64,000 bases of DNA from Rhodococcus sp. WMMA185 (lineage in GTDB: Bacteria; Actinomycetota; Actinomycetes; Mycobacteriales; Mycobacteriaceae). The notes below the pieces were generated by a model. The model ran no database searches and was not told where the DNA came from. It was given only the letters and a program-made list of their open reading frames with translations. Of this stretch, positions 56,746 through 64,000 are shown in pieces; position 1 is the stretch's first letter; the number at the start of each line of letters is the position of its first letter. The DNA is taken from the NCBI RefSeq assembly GCF_001767395.1, contig NZ_CP017014.1, positions 496,001-560,000 of the forward strand. Direction: 5' to 3'. The translations under genes and the position numbers were made by a program.

Positions 56746-58332
56746 GTGCACGCTCTCCGCCGATACTCACCGCTTGCAGCGGTCTTCGCTGCCGCTACTC
56801 TGATGGCCGGATGCACCTCGACCGTAGAGGACATACCGCGCACGTCCGCGACTCCAACGCCGGTCAATCCCGCTCAGGTCGCGGGTGTTCCGCTTCCCGA
56901 GGGTGCGGTCGCGGATGCTGTCGCCCAACTCGATCGGCGAGTCGAGGAACTGATGGATTCCTCCGGTATCCCGGGTATGGCCGTCGCCGTCGTGCACGCT
57001 GGAGCGACCGTGTACGCGAAAGGGTTCGGAGTCCGCGAGGTCGGATCTTCGGAGAAGGTGACCGCCGACACGGTATTCCAGTTGGCATCCCTATCGAAAC
57101 CGATCGGTGCGACCGTCGTCGCGCATCAGGTCGGAAAGGGGATCGTCGACTGGGGCACCCCAGTCGCCGAGAAGGTGCCCGGGTTCTCGCTCGCCGACCC
57201 GGATACGACCGAGAACGTCACCGTCGGCGACCTGTACGCACATCGCTCCGGGCTCCCCGGTCACGCCGGCGACATACTCGAGGGTCTGGGCTACGACCGG
57301 CAACAGATCCTCGAGCGGTTGCGTCTGCTCCCGATCAACCCGTTCCGGAACTCATACGCGTACACCAACTTCGGCCTCACGGCGGCTGCCGAGGCCGTGG
57401 CGAACGCGTCGGGCACCGATTGGGCGACCCTGTCGCAGCAGGCACTCTACGAGCCGCTAGGCATGTCGACCACCAGCTCCCGCTATGCGGACTACGCAGC
57501 GCGCGAAAACCGTGCCGTAGGCCACATGAAGATCGACGGAACGTATGTCGCGCAGGCGGAGCGGGATCCGGACCCCCAGTCGCCCGCCGGGGGCGTCAGT
57601 TCGTCCGTAAACGATCTCACAGCATGGTTGAAGATGCTGCTGGCCAACGGTGAGGCCGACGGACGGCAGTTGATTCCCGCCGAATCGCTTTTACCAGCGA
57701 TCTCGCCGCAGAACGTCTCTTCGGCGCCGACCTCCCCCGACGCCCGCGCGGGTTTCTACGGTTACGGGTTCGACATCGACATCAGCCCGGCCGGGCGCAT
57801 CATTCTCAGTCATTCGGGGGCATTTGCGTCCGGGGCGGCGACGAGCTTCGTCGCGATCCCGTCGGCTGATGTCGCAATCGTCGCGCTCACCAATGCCGCA
57901 CCGATCGGCGTCCCGGAGACGCTCACCTCCGAGTTCGCCGAGTTGGTCCAGTTTGGTGAGGTTCGCCAAGATTGGGTGGGGCTGTACGAGAAGGAATTTC
58001 CGCCGATGCCCGATCCGGAAGATGCGTTGACCGACCAGGTGCCGACTGCACCGATACCATCGCCCCTGGCGACGTATGTTGGCTCGTACGCCAACGAGTA
58101 CTTCGGTGCGGCACAAGTCACCGAACGCGAAGGCGCTCTGATTCTAACGATGGGCCCCGAAGGCCTAGTCTTCCCGCTGAGTTACCAGGCCGGTGACGAA
58201 TTCACCTTCGCCCCCGCCCGTAAGGGTGGCCCAACCGGCATGGTTTCCAAGGCCTCCTTCATTGGCGACACCCTGGTGCTCGAGTTCTTCAATGCGAACG
58301 GGCTCGGCACATTCACCAGGGGTGCACCGTGA
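56746..58332 (+). CDS. class C beta-lactamase-family serine hydrolase lipoprotein (copy B)
   Basis: A 528-residue lipoprotein: lipobox M-A-G-C (Cys23), S-L-S-K (Ser115, Lys118), Y-A-Y-T-N, and L-S-H-S-G-A. It is colinear over its full length with the protein at 35091-36695, with long identical blocks around the active site and C-terminal tail; the main differences are in the N-terminal linker and the substrate-facing middle. Either gene could be the donor. GTG start after GAGAAAGG. It sits alone in a repeat-rich region. Confidence 0.88.
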   Translation: MHALRRYSPLAAVFAAATLMAGCTSTVEDIPRTSATPTPVNPAQVAGVPLPEGAVADAVAQLDRRVEELMDSSGIPGMAVAVVHAGATVYAKGFGVREVGSSEKVTADTVFQLASLSKPIGATVVAHQVGKGIVDWGTPVAEKVPGFSLADPDTTENVTVGDLYAHRSGLPGHAGDILEGLGYDRQQILERLRLLPINPFRNSYAYTNFGLTAAAEAVANASGTDWATLSQQALYEPLGMSTTSSRYADYAARENRAVGHMKIDGTYVAQAERDPDPQSPAGGVSSSVNDLTAWLKMLLANGEADGRQLIPAESLLPAISPQNVSSAPTSPDARAGFYGYGFDIDISPAGRIILSHSGAFASGAATSFVAIPSADVAIVALTNAAPIGVPETLTSEFAELVQFGEVRQDWVGLYEKEFPPMPDPEDALTDQVPTAPIPSPLATYVGSYANEYFGAAQVTEREGALILTMGPEGLVFPLSYQAGDEFTFAPARKGGPTGMVSKASFIGDTLVLEFFNANGLGTFTRGAP

Positions 58333-58880
58333 ACTCGACAGCAGAACAGGGCCCAAAAGGGTCTCTGCACCTGGAAATCTCAGGTAGACCTATCCCCGGC
58401 TAGCTCGAGATGTTGCTTCCTGGCGGGTTCACGGGGCTCGGAAAACGACCTGACGAGCTGCCCTGGCGTGTTCCTTCCCCGAACTCCCAAACCGAGTAGG
58501 TCGGCTACTTTGCAGGGGCTTGCTGTTCCTCCACCGAACAGGATCAGTGCGCCGACGATCCGGGCGAAGTTCTTTGGTTTCATGCCGGTTTGATACCACA
58601 CAGGGAAAGTCATACCAAACCGGTCAGGCTTACCTTGCCGAAACCAATCCAGTTGCGCAGGATAGTAGTTCCCGTACAGGCCTCGGGGTATCTCGGAGCG
58701 TCGGCTTGGTGATATCAACTTCGATCCAGAGACACCAGAGTTGTGACGCCACCCGATTTGCCCCGCGTTACGAGGGGCGTATACCGTGCGCGCCGAATCA
58801 GTCAACAAGCAATCTGTTGATCAGATAACAGGCGCCACTATCGATTTGAGGTCTCTCGATGCATAAGGAGTCGCCAATCG
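58333..58880. other. 548-nt stretch with repeats and no firm gene
   Basis: The stretch holds the AACAGGGCCCAAAA fragment (58345), the first 81-bp repeat (58439-58519) and an AT-richer tract. A minus-strand frame of 142 codons (58380-58808) crosses it, but its codon use is not that of the genome and it runs through the repeat. Confidence 0.45.
58439..58519. repeat. 81-bp direct repeat, copy 1
   Basis: Eighty-one nt that recur at 59838-59918 with one mismatch (a C/T at the CCGAACTC(C/T)CAAACC position). The borders are sharp. Copy 2 directly abuts the dispersed repeat at 59707-59839. No terminal inverted repeats. Confidence 0.85.
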
Positions 58881-59168
58881 CTGCTGGATGGGCTGGTTGA
58901 CCGGTACACCGCCGGCTTGGATGAAGACGCTCGTCGGCGATTGGGGTACAGCATCGAGCAGGATGCCGTCGCCCAGCTGATCGCTTTCATTGATACCGGT
59001 TTGGAGCGGGGCGACCTCCGCGACGATGAGGTCGATGTCGCACTCGGGCTGGCTCGGCAGAATCGGCTCTTGAAAGACAGCCAGTACTTTGCGGAGAAGT
59101 TAGCGAAGGTGAAGGCTCGCCGAGCAACCGGAGTGTCGTTCGCGCCCATGGGTGCAGAGGTGGGTTAG
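58881..59168 (+). pseudogene. small helical ORF, probably 5'-truncated or with a rare start
   Basis: About 95 codons with good codon usage and an amphipathic, Asp/Arg/Leu-rich helical product (G-Y-S-I-E-Q-D-A-V-A-Q-L-I). The in-frame opening begins at 58821 and contains no ATG or GTG; TTG occurs only at 58917. AAGGAG at 58865-58870 is 10 nt from a CTG at 58881, which would be a rare start. It ends 35 nt before the secreted gene at 59204. It may be the remnant of a larger gene or a novel small protein. No family recognised. Confidence 0.35.
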
Positions 59169-59203
59169 CCTCGCGGAACATCACTGGACGAAAGAGGAAC
59201 CCG

Positions 59204-59659
59204 TTGAAGAAATCTGTTCGCACCGCAGCATCCGCACTGCTGGCCGCCCCGCTCCTGGCCGCCGTGTTCGCGGCACCTGCCCAGGCGGCGCCGGAGGACG
59301 TCACCCTCTCGGCGACAACCGAGGGCAAGGACATGATCGTGACCATCACCAACAACAGCGAGTCGAAGATCGACTGCAGAGCGTCCACAGCCCCGCCTAT
59401 ATCCGGCCATTCGGGAGACCTTATGTTTCTCGACGTGATCATGGATGTCGAACCCGGCAGCGTGGATAGTGCGAGGGTTACCGCAGAGGTGCGCGGGGAC
59501 CACACCATCGATTGGTCTTGTGAGGCTTCCGATGGCGGCGAGCGTTGGGGGACATTCGTGGGCACGGCCAAGGCCTTCGAGATCTCCTTCGAAGATCGAA
59601 CCTTCGGCAGCGTGAACTTTTTCGTCAGCCAGCTGCTGGAATCGATCTTCGACAGCTGA
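59204..59659 (+). CDS. small secreted protein with TTG start
   Basis: A 151-residue exported protein. Signal peptide K-K-S-V-R then Ala/Leu core, cut near A-Q-A (about 28). The mature chain is a probable beta-sandwich with two cysteines (K-I-D-C and W-S-C) that may bond. Start TTG after AAAGAGGAACCC. Its signal peptide and 5' leader match the gene at 55802, but the mature parts differ almost completely. Unknown function. Confidence 0.62.
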   Translation: MKKSVRTAASALLAAPLLAAVFAAPAQAAPEDVTLSATTEGKDMIVTITNNSESKIDCRASTAPPISGHSGDLMFLDVIMDVEPGSVDSARVTAEVRGDHTIDWSCEASDGGERWGTFVGTAKAFEISFEDRTFGSVNFFVSQLLESIFDS

Positions 59660-59671
59660 CTCGAGACCACG

Positions 59672-59703
59672 AAGGCCCCGTGAGTATTTCGCTCCCGGGC
59701 CTT
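59672..59703. terminator. terminator after the secreted gene
   Basis: AAGGCCC (59672-59678) pairs with GGGCCTT (59697-59703), 13 nt after the stop; extends into CC/GG pairs. The second arm is followed by TGTAGGGG with no T tract. Confidence 0.5.
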
Positions 59704-59706
59704 TGT

Positions 59707-59839
59707 AGGGGTGGGGTTGCAATCACTACAAGTTTCGGCCGACACCACTCCGTCCGGTCACTGGCTCTCTTCCCCCTGAGGCCAAGGGGCGCGCGCGGAT
59801 AAAGGGGTGTTCGATCGAAACACACCCCAAAACAGCCCG
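59707..59839. repeat. dispersed repeat, copy B
   Basis: Counterpart of 56258-56399; see there for shared blocks. It ends with the AAAACAGCCCG motif that runs straight into the 81-bp repeat copy 2. Confidence 0.55.
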
Positions 59840-59918
59840 GAAAACGACCTGACGAGCTGCCCTGGCGTGTTCCTTCCCCGAACTCTCAAACCGAGTAGGT
59901 CGGCTACTTTGCAGGGGC
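59838..59918. repeat. 81-bp direct repeat, copy 2
   Basis: Second copy of 58439-58519, one mismatch, same orientation, 1.4 kb downstream. The two copies bracket the helical ORF and the second TTG-start secreted gene. Confidence 0.85.
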
Positions 59919-60187
59919 AACCCGCAAAGCGCGCGGTCGATCATCTAGCCGACGCCGACAACATGATTGACCTCGCCGTTTACACCCCTCCGTCCGCAGA
60001 GAATCCGCAAAGGCAAGCAAAGGCACGCCAAGGCTCGGAACAACTCGTCTGCGGCGCCGCGGGTTCTGCGCCTCATCGGAGCGTTCAATTCGATCGCGTA
60101 CAAGTGCGGCATGCGAGACAATTTCCTCGCATTGGTGGGCAGGGCTAAAACCTGCGTACGACATGTCCGCATCTCGATGGGGGAATC

Positions 60188-60916
60188 GTGGATCAAGACA
60201 CAACGAAGTTGGCCCAAGCATGCGATGTTCTCGGTGACCGCGCTTTGTGGTTCCGACCTGATCGCTACAACGATGGTTTGGCACTGTGCATCATCGATTC
60301 GATTCAATCGACAGGCTCGCATTACAACAGCGTTGTCAATGTCGTGAAGCGGTACCGAGCATCGCGTAATGGAGCGGCAAGCTCGGACGGAACGCCGGAA
60401 CTGCTGACGTCATTCGAGGATTACGGCGGCGTATCAGGCTGGGCGAAACGCATCGGCAATCAGAAGCCCGCATCCACACGCGCTGGTGCTTCCTTGAAGG
60501 CGGCTGTTATTCAGGAGGTAGCGCAAAAGCTCCACGATGCCGGTGTACGGACAGCCGCAGATCTGCGTCAACATGGCGCGAGGGAGCCGGGAAACGACGA
60601 GCGTAGGCGTGTCACGAAGAAGCTGTGGACCTCCGTAGAGGCTCAATCATCGGGCATTACTTGGGAATACGCCCTGATGCTCGCGGGCTTACCCGGCGCG
60701 AAGGCCGATCGTATGGTCGTGCGGTTCGTCTCTGATGCGGTCGGGGTGTCCGATCTGTCGCCGGAACGTGCTGCTGGCTTGGTACGCGACGCCGCAGGCT
60801 TGCTGAGCGTCAATGCGACCGATCTCGATCATGCGATTTGGAGATATGGGTCGGGTCGACCGGTTATGAGGCAGCCCGACGCCAAAGATGACATAGTGCT
60901 TGATGACGACGAGTGA
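60188..60916 (+). CDS. HhH-GPD-like (endonuclease III-fold) protein
   Basis: A 242-residue cytoplasmic protein. The C-terminal half resembles the helix-hairpin-helix of DNA glycosylases: L-A-G-L-P-G-A-K-A-D-R near 160-170 in place of LPGVGRKTA, then a helical bundle and L-D-H-A-I-W-R-Y-G-S, matching the D-x-x-V/I-x-R end of the family. The usual Fe-S cluster cysteines are absent. N-terminal LALCIIDSIQSTG is helical. GTG start after GGGGGAATC. Activity is unproven; it may bind DNA structure rather than remove bases. It lies between repeat clusters. Confidence 0.5.
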   Translation: MDQDTTKLAQACDVLGDRALWFRPDRYNDGLALCIIDSIQSTGSHYNSVVNVVKRYRASRNGAASSDGTPELLTSFEDYGGVSGWAKRIGNQKPASTRAGASLKAAVIQEVAQKLHDAGVRTAADLRQHGAREPGNDERRRVTKKLWTSVEAQSSGITWEYALMLAGLPGAKADRMVVRFVSDAVGVSDLSPERAAGLVRDAAGLLSVNATDLDHAIWRYGSGRPVMRQPDAKDDIVLDDDE

Positions 60917-61002
60917 TGCGCGAAGTGATCTGAGTTCTTGCCCCGTAGAAGATTCCGGCGTTCTCGAGACGCCTCATGTCGTGACCTCGGCGTGGACGCG
61001 GT

Positions 61003-61313
61003 ATGCCCGAGACCGCTTGTGTGTCCTAGTGAACGTGTTAGCTTGTGTGCGTCGGGGTGTCGATAGACCCGAGTTCGGCACGGGGGGTTACTGATTCGCG
61101 TCAGGCTCCACCGAGTCGACTTCTGGCCAACTTCAGGAGGATTTTGTGATTCGTTCCATTCGGCAGCCGTTGATTGTTGCTGCCACTGTCGGGCTCGTCG
61201 GTGGTGGGTTTGGTGTCACCGTGGCGAACGCTGCGCCGTCCGAGACCAGCATCCAGGCGGTGGCCCGCGTGACGACGGCGGCACCGGTCGCCGACACCGG
61301 CGAAGACGACGAG
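61003..61313 (+). repeat. 311-bp tandem duplication, unit 1
   Basis: This unit recurs at 61508-61818, an offset of 505 bp, with about four mismatches. It contains the promoter region, the ribosome-binding site (AGGAGG at 61135-61140), the signal peptide and the first 27 mature residues of the following gene. Homology stops sharply after the D-D-E codons. Confidence 0.85.
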
Positions 61314-61436
61314 CTACCGACCCTTGGCTCGCTCGACTTCGGGTCGTTTGCGCTCGGCTCGTTGGTAGGTGGCGTGCTCGGCGGCTCCGTAGGCCTCCCC
61401 TTGACTCTGATCGAGTTCAGCGACGTGCTCAGCTGA
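61146..61436 (+). CDS. small secreted protein, tandem copy 1
   Basis: A 96-residue exported protein with a signal peptide (I-R-S-I-R-Q then hydrophobic core, cut after A-N-A, residue 29). The mature N-terminus (about 27 residues, ending G-E-D-D-E) is shared with copy 2. The rest is Gly/Leu/Ser-rich and hydrophobic, ending E-F-S-D-V-L-S, possibly a membrane-inserting or oligomer-forming tail. GTG start with AGGAGG 5 nt upstream. No family recognised. Confidence 0.65.
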   Translation: MIRSIRQPLIVAATVGLVGGGFGVTVANAAPSETSIQAVARVTTAAPVADTGEDDELPTLGSLDFGSFALGSLVGGVLGGSVGLPLTLIEFSDVLS

Positions 61437-61507
61437 TCGAAGGCCAACCCTCGCGTTTCTTGGGGGTTTGGGCGGTCGCGGCCCGACGATGATGGCGTGG
61501 CCGCACC

Positions 61508-61818
61508 ATGCCCGAGACCGCTTGTGTGTCCTAGTGAACGTGTTAGCTTGTGTGCGTCGGGGTGTCGATAAACCCGAGTTCGGCACGGGGGGTTACTGAT
61601 TCGCGTCAGGCTCCACCGAGTCGACTTCTGGCCAACTTCAGGAGGATTTTGTGATTCGTTCCATTCGGCAGCCGTTGATTGTTGCTGCCACTGTCGGGCT
61701 CGTCGGTGGTGGGTTTGGTGTCACCGTGGCGAACGCTGCGCCGTCGGAGAACAGCATCCAGGCGGTGGCCCGCGTGACGACGGCGGCACCGGTCGTCGAC
61801 ACCGGCGAAGACGACGAG
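61508..61818 (+). repeat. 311-bp tandem duplication, unit 2
   Basis: Second unit; see unit 1 at 61003. The spacer between the units is 194 bp and includes the unique 3' end of copy 1. Confidence 0.85.
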
Positions 61819-61935
61819 GTACCCATCCCCGGCTCGCTCGAATGGTTTGCAGCCGGCTCGTTCGCTGGCTCCGTAGGCGTCCCCACGCTGGTGATCTGTC
61901 TGCTGTTCGATTGCGCTCCAGGTGGTATGGGGTGA
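61651..61935 (+). CDS. small secreted protein, tandem copy 2
   Basis: A 94-residue exported protein with the same signal peptide and mature start as copy 1, but a different C-terminus: P-I-P-G-S-L-E-W-F, then a G-S-V-G-V-P stretch and a tail with two cysteines (V-I-C-L-L-F-D-C) ending P-G-G-M-G. GTG start, same AGGAGG. The change begins just after the shared G-E-D-D-E and is not explained by a simple frameshift of copy 1. Confidence 0.65.
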   Translation: MIRSIRQPLIVAATVGLVGGGFGVTVANAAPSENSIQAVARVTTAAPVVDTGEDDEVPIPGSLEWFAAGSFAGSVGVPTLVICLLFDCAPGGMG

Positions 61936-61984
61936 GGTGATGGCCTACTGGTTCAGCGCCTGATCACTCGGGCTGCGCCCCGCG

Positions 61985-63169
61985 TCAGGCATCGCCCCGC
62001 GGCGCGAACTCCCGCCGGAGTTTTTCCCCGCAGTCGTCCAGGTCCGGGGAAGGAATCGTTGTGCCCACCGAATCCCACGTGCCGAACTTGAGCGGTGTTC
62101 CCGGAACGTCGAACCCGCCCACGTTCTTGATCATGTCACGTGCCGTGATCTGGTCGAGTTTGCAGGTGTCCTCGATGTTGAGGACCATTCCGACGGGCAC
62201 ACCCGCATCGACCAGACGGCCGTGCCAGCTTTCGCAGGTGTCGGTGCGCAGCACTTCCTCCATCGCGGTCTTCAGTTCGACATGGTTGGCACACCGGTCG
62301 ACGTTGGCGGCGAACAGTGCGTCGGCCGGAAGATGCGTCAGACCCAGTGCATTGCACAAGATTTCGAACAGATGGTCGTTGCCGACGGCGATCGCGATCG
62401 GTCGATCGCTACATTCGAACGTGTCGAACGGGTACATGAACGGGTGCCGGTTGCCCAGCCGCGTCGGGCGCACGCGGCGTCCGAGTACGTCCATCAGGCA
62501 CTGTTGCATCAAGACAAAGGTGCTGTCGAGCATCGCGATGTCGACGGTGGTCCCGCGGCCGGTACGTTCCCTCGCGACGAGGGCGGTCACGACGCCGCTG
62601 TAGCCCATGATCCCGCCGGCGATATCCGCAATCGACGTGCCGACCCTCGTCGGGAGACCATCCGGCCAACCGGTGCCGTCCATGATTCCCGACAGGGCTT
62701 GGACAACCGTGTCGTAGGCCGGTTCCTGACGCATCGGGCCGTACTGGCCGAACCCGGAGATCGAGCACACGATCAGCCGGGGATGCTGCGCGACGAGGTC
62801 GTCAGGTGCAAGACCGAGCCCGGCCATCACTCCGGGCCGGAAGTTCTCGACCACCACGTCGGCGTGCTTGATCATCGACCGCACCAGTTCCATGTCGTCC
62901 GGATCCTTCAGGTCTACCGCGATGCTCTCCTTACCGACATTCGCCAGACGGTAGTACTCGGAGCTGCCGTCGTCGCCGAACGGGCCCATCTGGCGGGTGT
63001 CGTCGCCGACGCCTGGTCGTTCGATCTTGATGACTCGGGCGCCCGCGTCAGCGAGCATTCTGGTGCAGGTCGGCCCGGCGAGCACCCGGCTGAAGTCGAC
63101 GACCGTAATCCCCTCGAGTGCTCGAGGTTTGGTGGGATCAAGGTATCCGTCGGCGTCGTAATCAGTCAT
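61985..63169 (-). CDS. frc: CoA-transferase family III (formyl-CoA:oxalate CoA-transferase type)
   Basis: A 394-residue CaiB/BaiF-family enzyme. The catalytic Asp is in the S-E-Y-Y-R-L-A-N-V-G-K-E-S-I-A-V-D-L region near 70-90 and the fold is intact to the C-terminus. Frc passes CoA between formate/other acids and oxalate, making oxalyl-CoA. GAGGAGG sets the ATG at 63169. The start overlaps the oxc stop by 4 nt, which strongly supports the oxalate assignment over other family III members. Confidence 0.8.
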   Translation of the reverse strand: MTDYDADGYLDPTKPRALEGITVVDFSRVLAGPTCTRMLADAGARVIKIERPGVGDDTRQMGPFGDDGSSEYYRLANVGKESIAVDLKDPDDMELVRSMIKHADVVVENFRPGVMAGLGLAPDDLVAQHPRLIVCSISGFGQYGPMRQEPAYDTVVQALSGIMDGTGWPDGLPTRVGTSIADIAGGIMGYSGVVTALVARERTGRGTTVDIAMLDSTFVLMQQCLMDVLGRRVRPTRLGNRHPFMYPFDTFECSDRPIAIAVGNDHLFEILCNALGLTHLPADALFAANVDRCANHVELKTAMEEVLRTDTCESWHGRLVDAGVPVGMVLNIEDTCKLDQITARDMIKNVGGFDVPGTPLKFGTWDSVGTTIPSPDLDDCGEKLRREFAPRGDA

Positions 63170-64000
63170 AGCTCCTCCTCGCGTACCGGTCGATTCAGCT
63201 TCTGCAGGTGGCCGCTCTCGGTGCCGGCGGCTGGGTCTATCGCACAGTCGATCAGCGCCGGGGCCGCGCTCGCGAGTGCCTTTCGGAGTGCCGCCGCCAC
63301 CTCGCCGGGCGTCTCGGCGCGGTACCCGACACCGCCGAATGCCTCGATGAGCACGTCGTACCGACTCGAGTGCAGCAACACTGTCGGTGCCGGGTCGTCG
63401 GAGTAGGCGTTGGCCTCGTCGCCCCGATACACCCCACCGTTGTTGAACACGATCACGACGACCGGCAGCTTGTACCTGCAGATTGTCTCGATCTCCATGC
63501 CGCTGAAACCGAAGGCGCTGTCTCCTTCGATCGCGACGACGGGCGCACCCGTCTCCGCGGCAGCAGCGATCGCGTATCCGAGGCCGACACCCATCACACC
63601 CCACGTACCGGCGTCGAGTCGGTGCCGGGGTGAGTAAATCGGAATGATGTTGCGCGCGCTGTCCAGGGTGTTCGCACCCTCGCTGACGACGATGGCATCA
63701 CGGTGATCGTCGAGGACGTCCCGGATCGCCCGCAGCGCGACGGCGAAGTTCATCGGGTGCACGTCGGCGTGCAGTTGCGCGTCCATTCTCTCGATACTTG
63801 CGCGCTTTTTCGCGTCGATCCGCTCCCGCCATTCCGGCGCCGGGGCGACACGGCTCCGACGGATCGCTGCGAGCAGTGCGGCCGCGGACGAGGCGATGTC
63901 TCCGAGGACCGGTGCCTCGATCGGGCGATTGCTGTCGAATTCGGTTGCGCAGATGTCGAGTTGGACGAAACGCGCATTCGGGGACCATCGCGGCGGTCGG
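63166..64000 (-). CDS. oxc: oxalyl-CoA decarboxylase, 3' part (cut by the window edge)
   Basis: The reading frame is open from the right edge to 63166 (about 277 codons). It covers the C-terminal ThDP-binding domain: E-G-D-S-A-F-G-F-S-G-M-E, then L-P-V-V-V-I-V-F-N-N-G-G, the GDG/S-x26-NN motif. A-R-K-style linker and N-F-A-V-A-L-R-A-I-R-D-V-L match Oxc rather than acetolactate synthase. It converts oxalyl-CoA to formyl-CoA and CO2 and forms an operon with frc. The N-terminal half lies outside the window. Confidence 0.85.
   Translation of the reverse strand, partial: RPPRWSPNARFVQLDICATEFDSNRPIEAPVLGDIASSAAALLAAIRRSRVAPAPEWRERIDAKKRASIERMDAQLHADVHPMNFAVALRAIRDVLDDHRDAIVVSEGANTLDSARNIIPIYSPRHRLDAGTWGVMGVGLGYAIAAAAETGAPVVAIEGDSAFGFSGMEIETICRYKLPVVVIVFNNGGVYRGDEANAYSDDPAPTVLLHSSRYDVLIEAFGGVGYRAETPGEVAAALRKALASAAPALIDCAIDPAAGTESGHLQKLNRPVREEEL

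Larger units (their letters stand above)
59660..60187. other. 528-nt region without a gene, mostly repeat sequence
   Basis: From left to right it holds the hairpin after the secreted gene, the dispersed repeat copy B, the 81-bp repeat copy 2 and a 270-nt tail. The tail has the ribosome-binding site GGGGGA (60179-60184) of the HhH-like gene. No reading frame here is convincing. Confidence 0.5.

Noticed and set aside
58380-58808. 142-codon minus-strand frame
   Set aside because: It crosses the 81-bp repeat, uses A/T-ending codons unlike neighbours, and has no ribosome-binding site or family resemblance.
55426-61935. Insertion sequence, prophage or integrase explaining the repeats
   Set aside because: No transposase, integrase, tRNA target or terminal inverted repeats were found.

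Overview
The window is high-GC chromosomal DNA from a mycolic-acid actinobacterium, most likely Rhodococcus or a close Nocardiaceae relative. The evidence is the codon use, a mycothiol S-conjugate amidase, an EspG-type chaperone for type VII secretion, DesA2, a short Z-prenyl synthase, and a lipid-droplet protein beside ispH. From about 5.4 to 55.4 kb the gene order recalls the Mycobacterium tuberculosis Rv1074c to Rv1112 interval: thiolase, SGNH hydrolase, cbs, metB, greA, DUF4307, mca, small membrane protein, DUF255 protein, hemolysin III, Z-prenyl synthase, coaA, glyA, desA2/phoH2, fum, glpX, DUF4245, xseB, xseA, Rv1109c-like protein, ispH, DUF6542 and ychF. This comparison is from memory and was not aligned. 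No rRNA, tRNA, CRISPR array, transposase or integrase was recognised.

Layout. 0-2 kb: a DGPF/YCII protein and an ECF42-type sigma factor. 2-5.4 kb: a secreted protein, an rRNA-guanine-methyltransferase-like protein and a BAX-inhibitor-1 membrane protein. 5.4-14.3 kb: thiolase, SGNH hydrolase, and transsulfuration and threonine enzymes (cbs, metB, ilvA), interrupted by a minus-strand metal cluster (membrane protein, PCu(A)C copper chaperone, Tat-exported DyP peroxidase). 14.6-19.2 kb is accessory: an AT-richer secreted EEP-fold hydrolase, a GNAT enzyme, small exported peptides, an ApbE flavin transferase and a two-domain peptidoglycan hydrolase. 19.2-29.8 kb: greA, the mycothiol detoxification locus, coaA, a DUF885 peptidase and glyA.

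29.9-32.9 kb is a compact four-gene type VII secretion substrate/chaperone cassette without secretion machinery: a small helical partner, a DUF3558 lipoprotein, a PPE-like W-x-G protein and EspG. 33-46 kb is housekeeping: phoH2 behind a hairpin-rich leader, a class C serine hydrolase, desA2, fumC, glpX, xseBA, the lipid-droplet protein and ispH. 46-55 kb holds rmuC, sbcDC, an AI-2E transporter, an FMN glutamate-synthase-like protein, a CD225 protein and ychF.

55.4-61.9 kb is the most unusual part. It is gene-poor and repeat-rich, with two small exported proteins that share a leader and TTG starts, a second copy of the class C serine hydrolase, an 81-bp direct repeat, a longer dispersed repeat, an HhH-like protein, and a 311-bp tandem duplication carrying two small exported proteins with different C-termini. 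It looks like a locus that diversifies by duplication, with no visible recombinase. The window ends in an oxalate-degradation operon (oxc, cut by the window edge, then frc).
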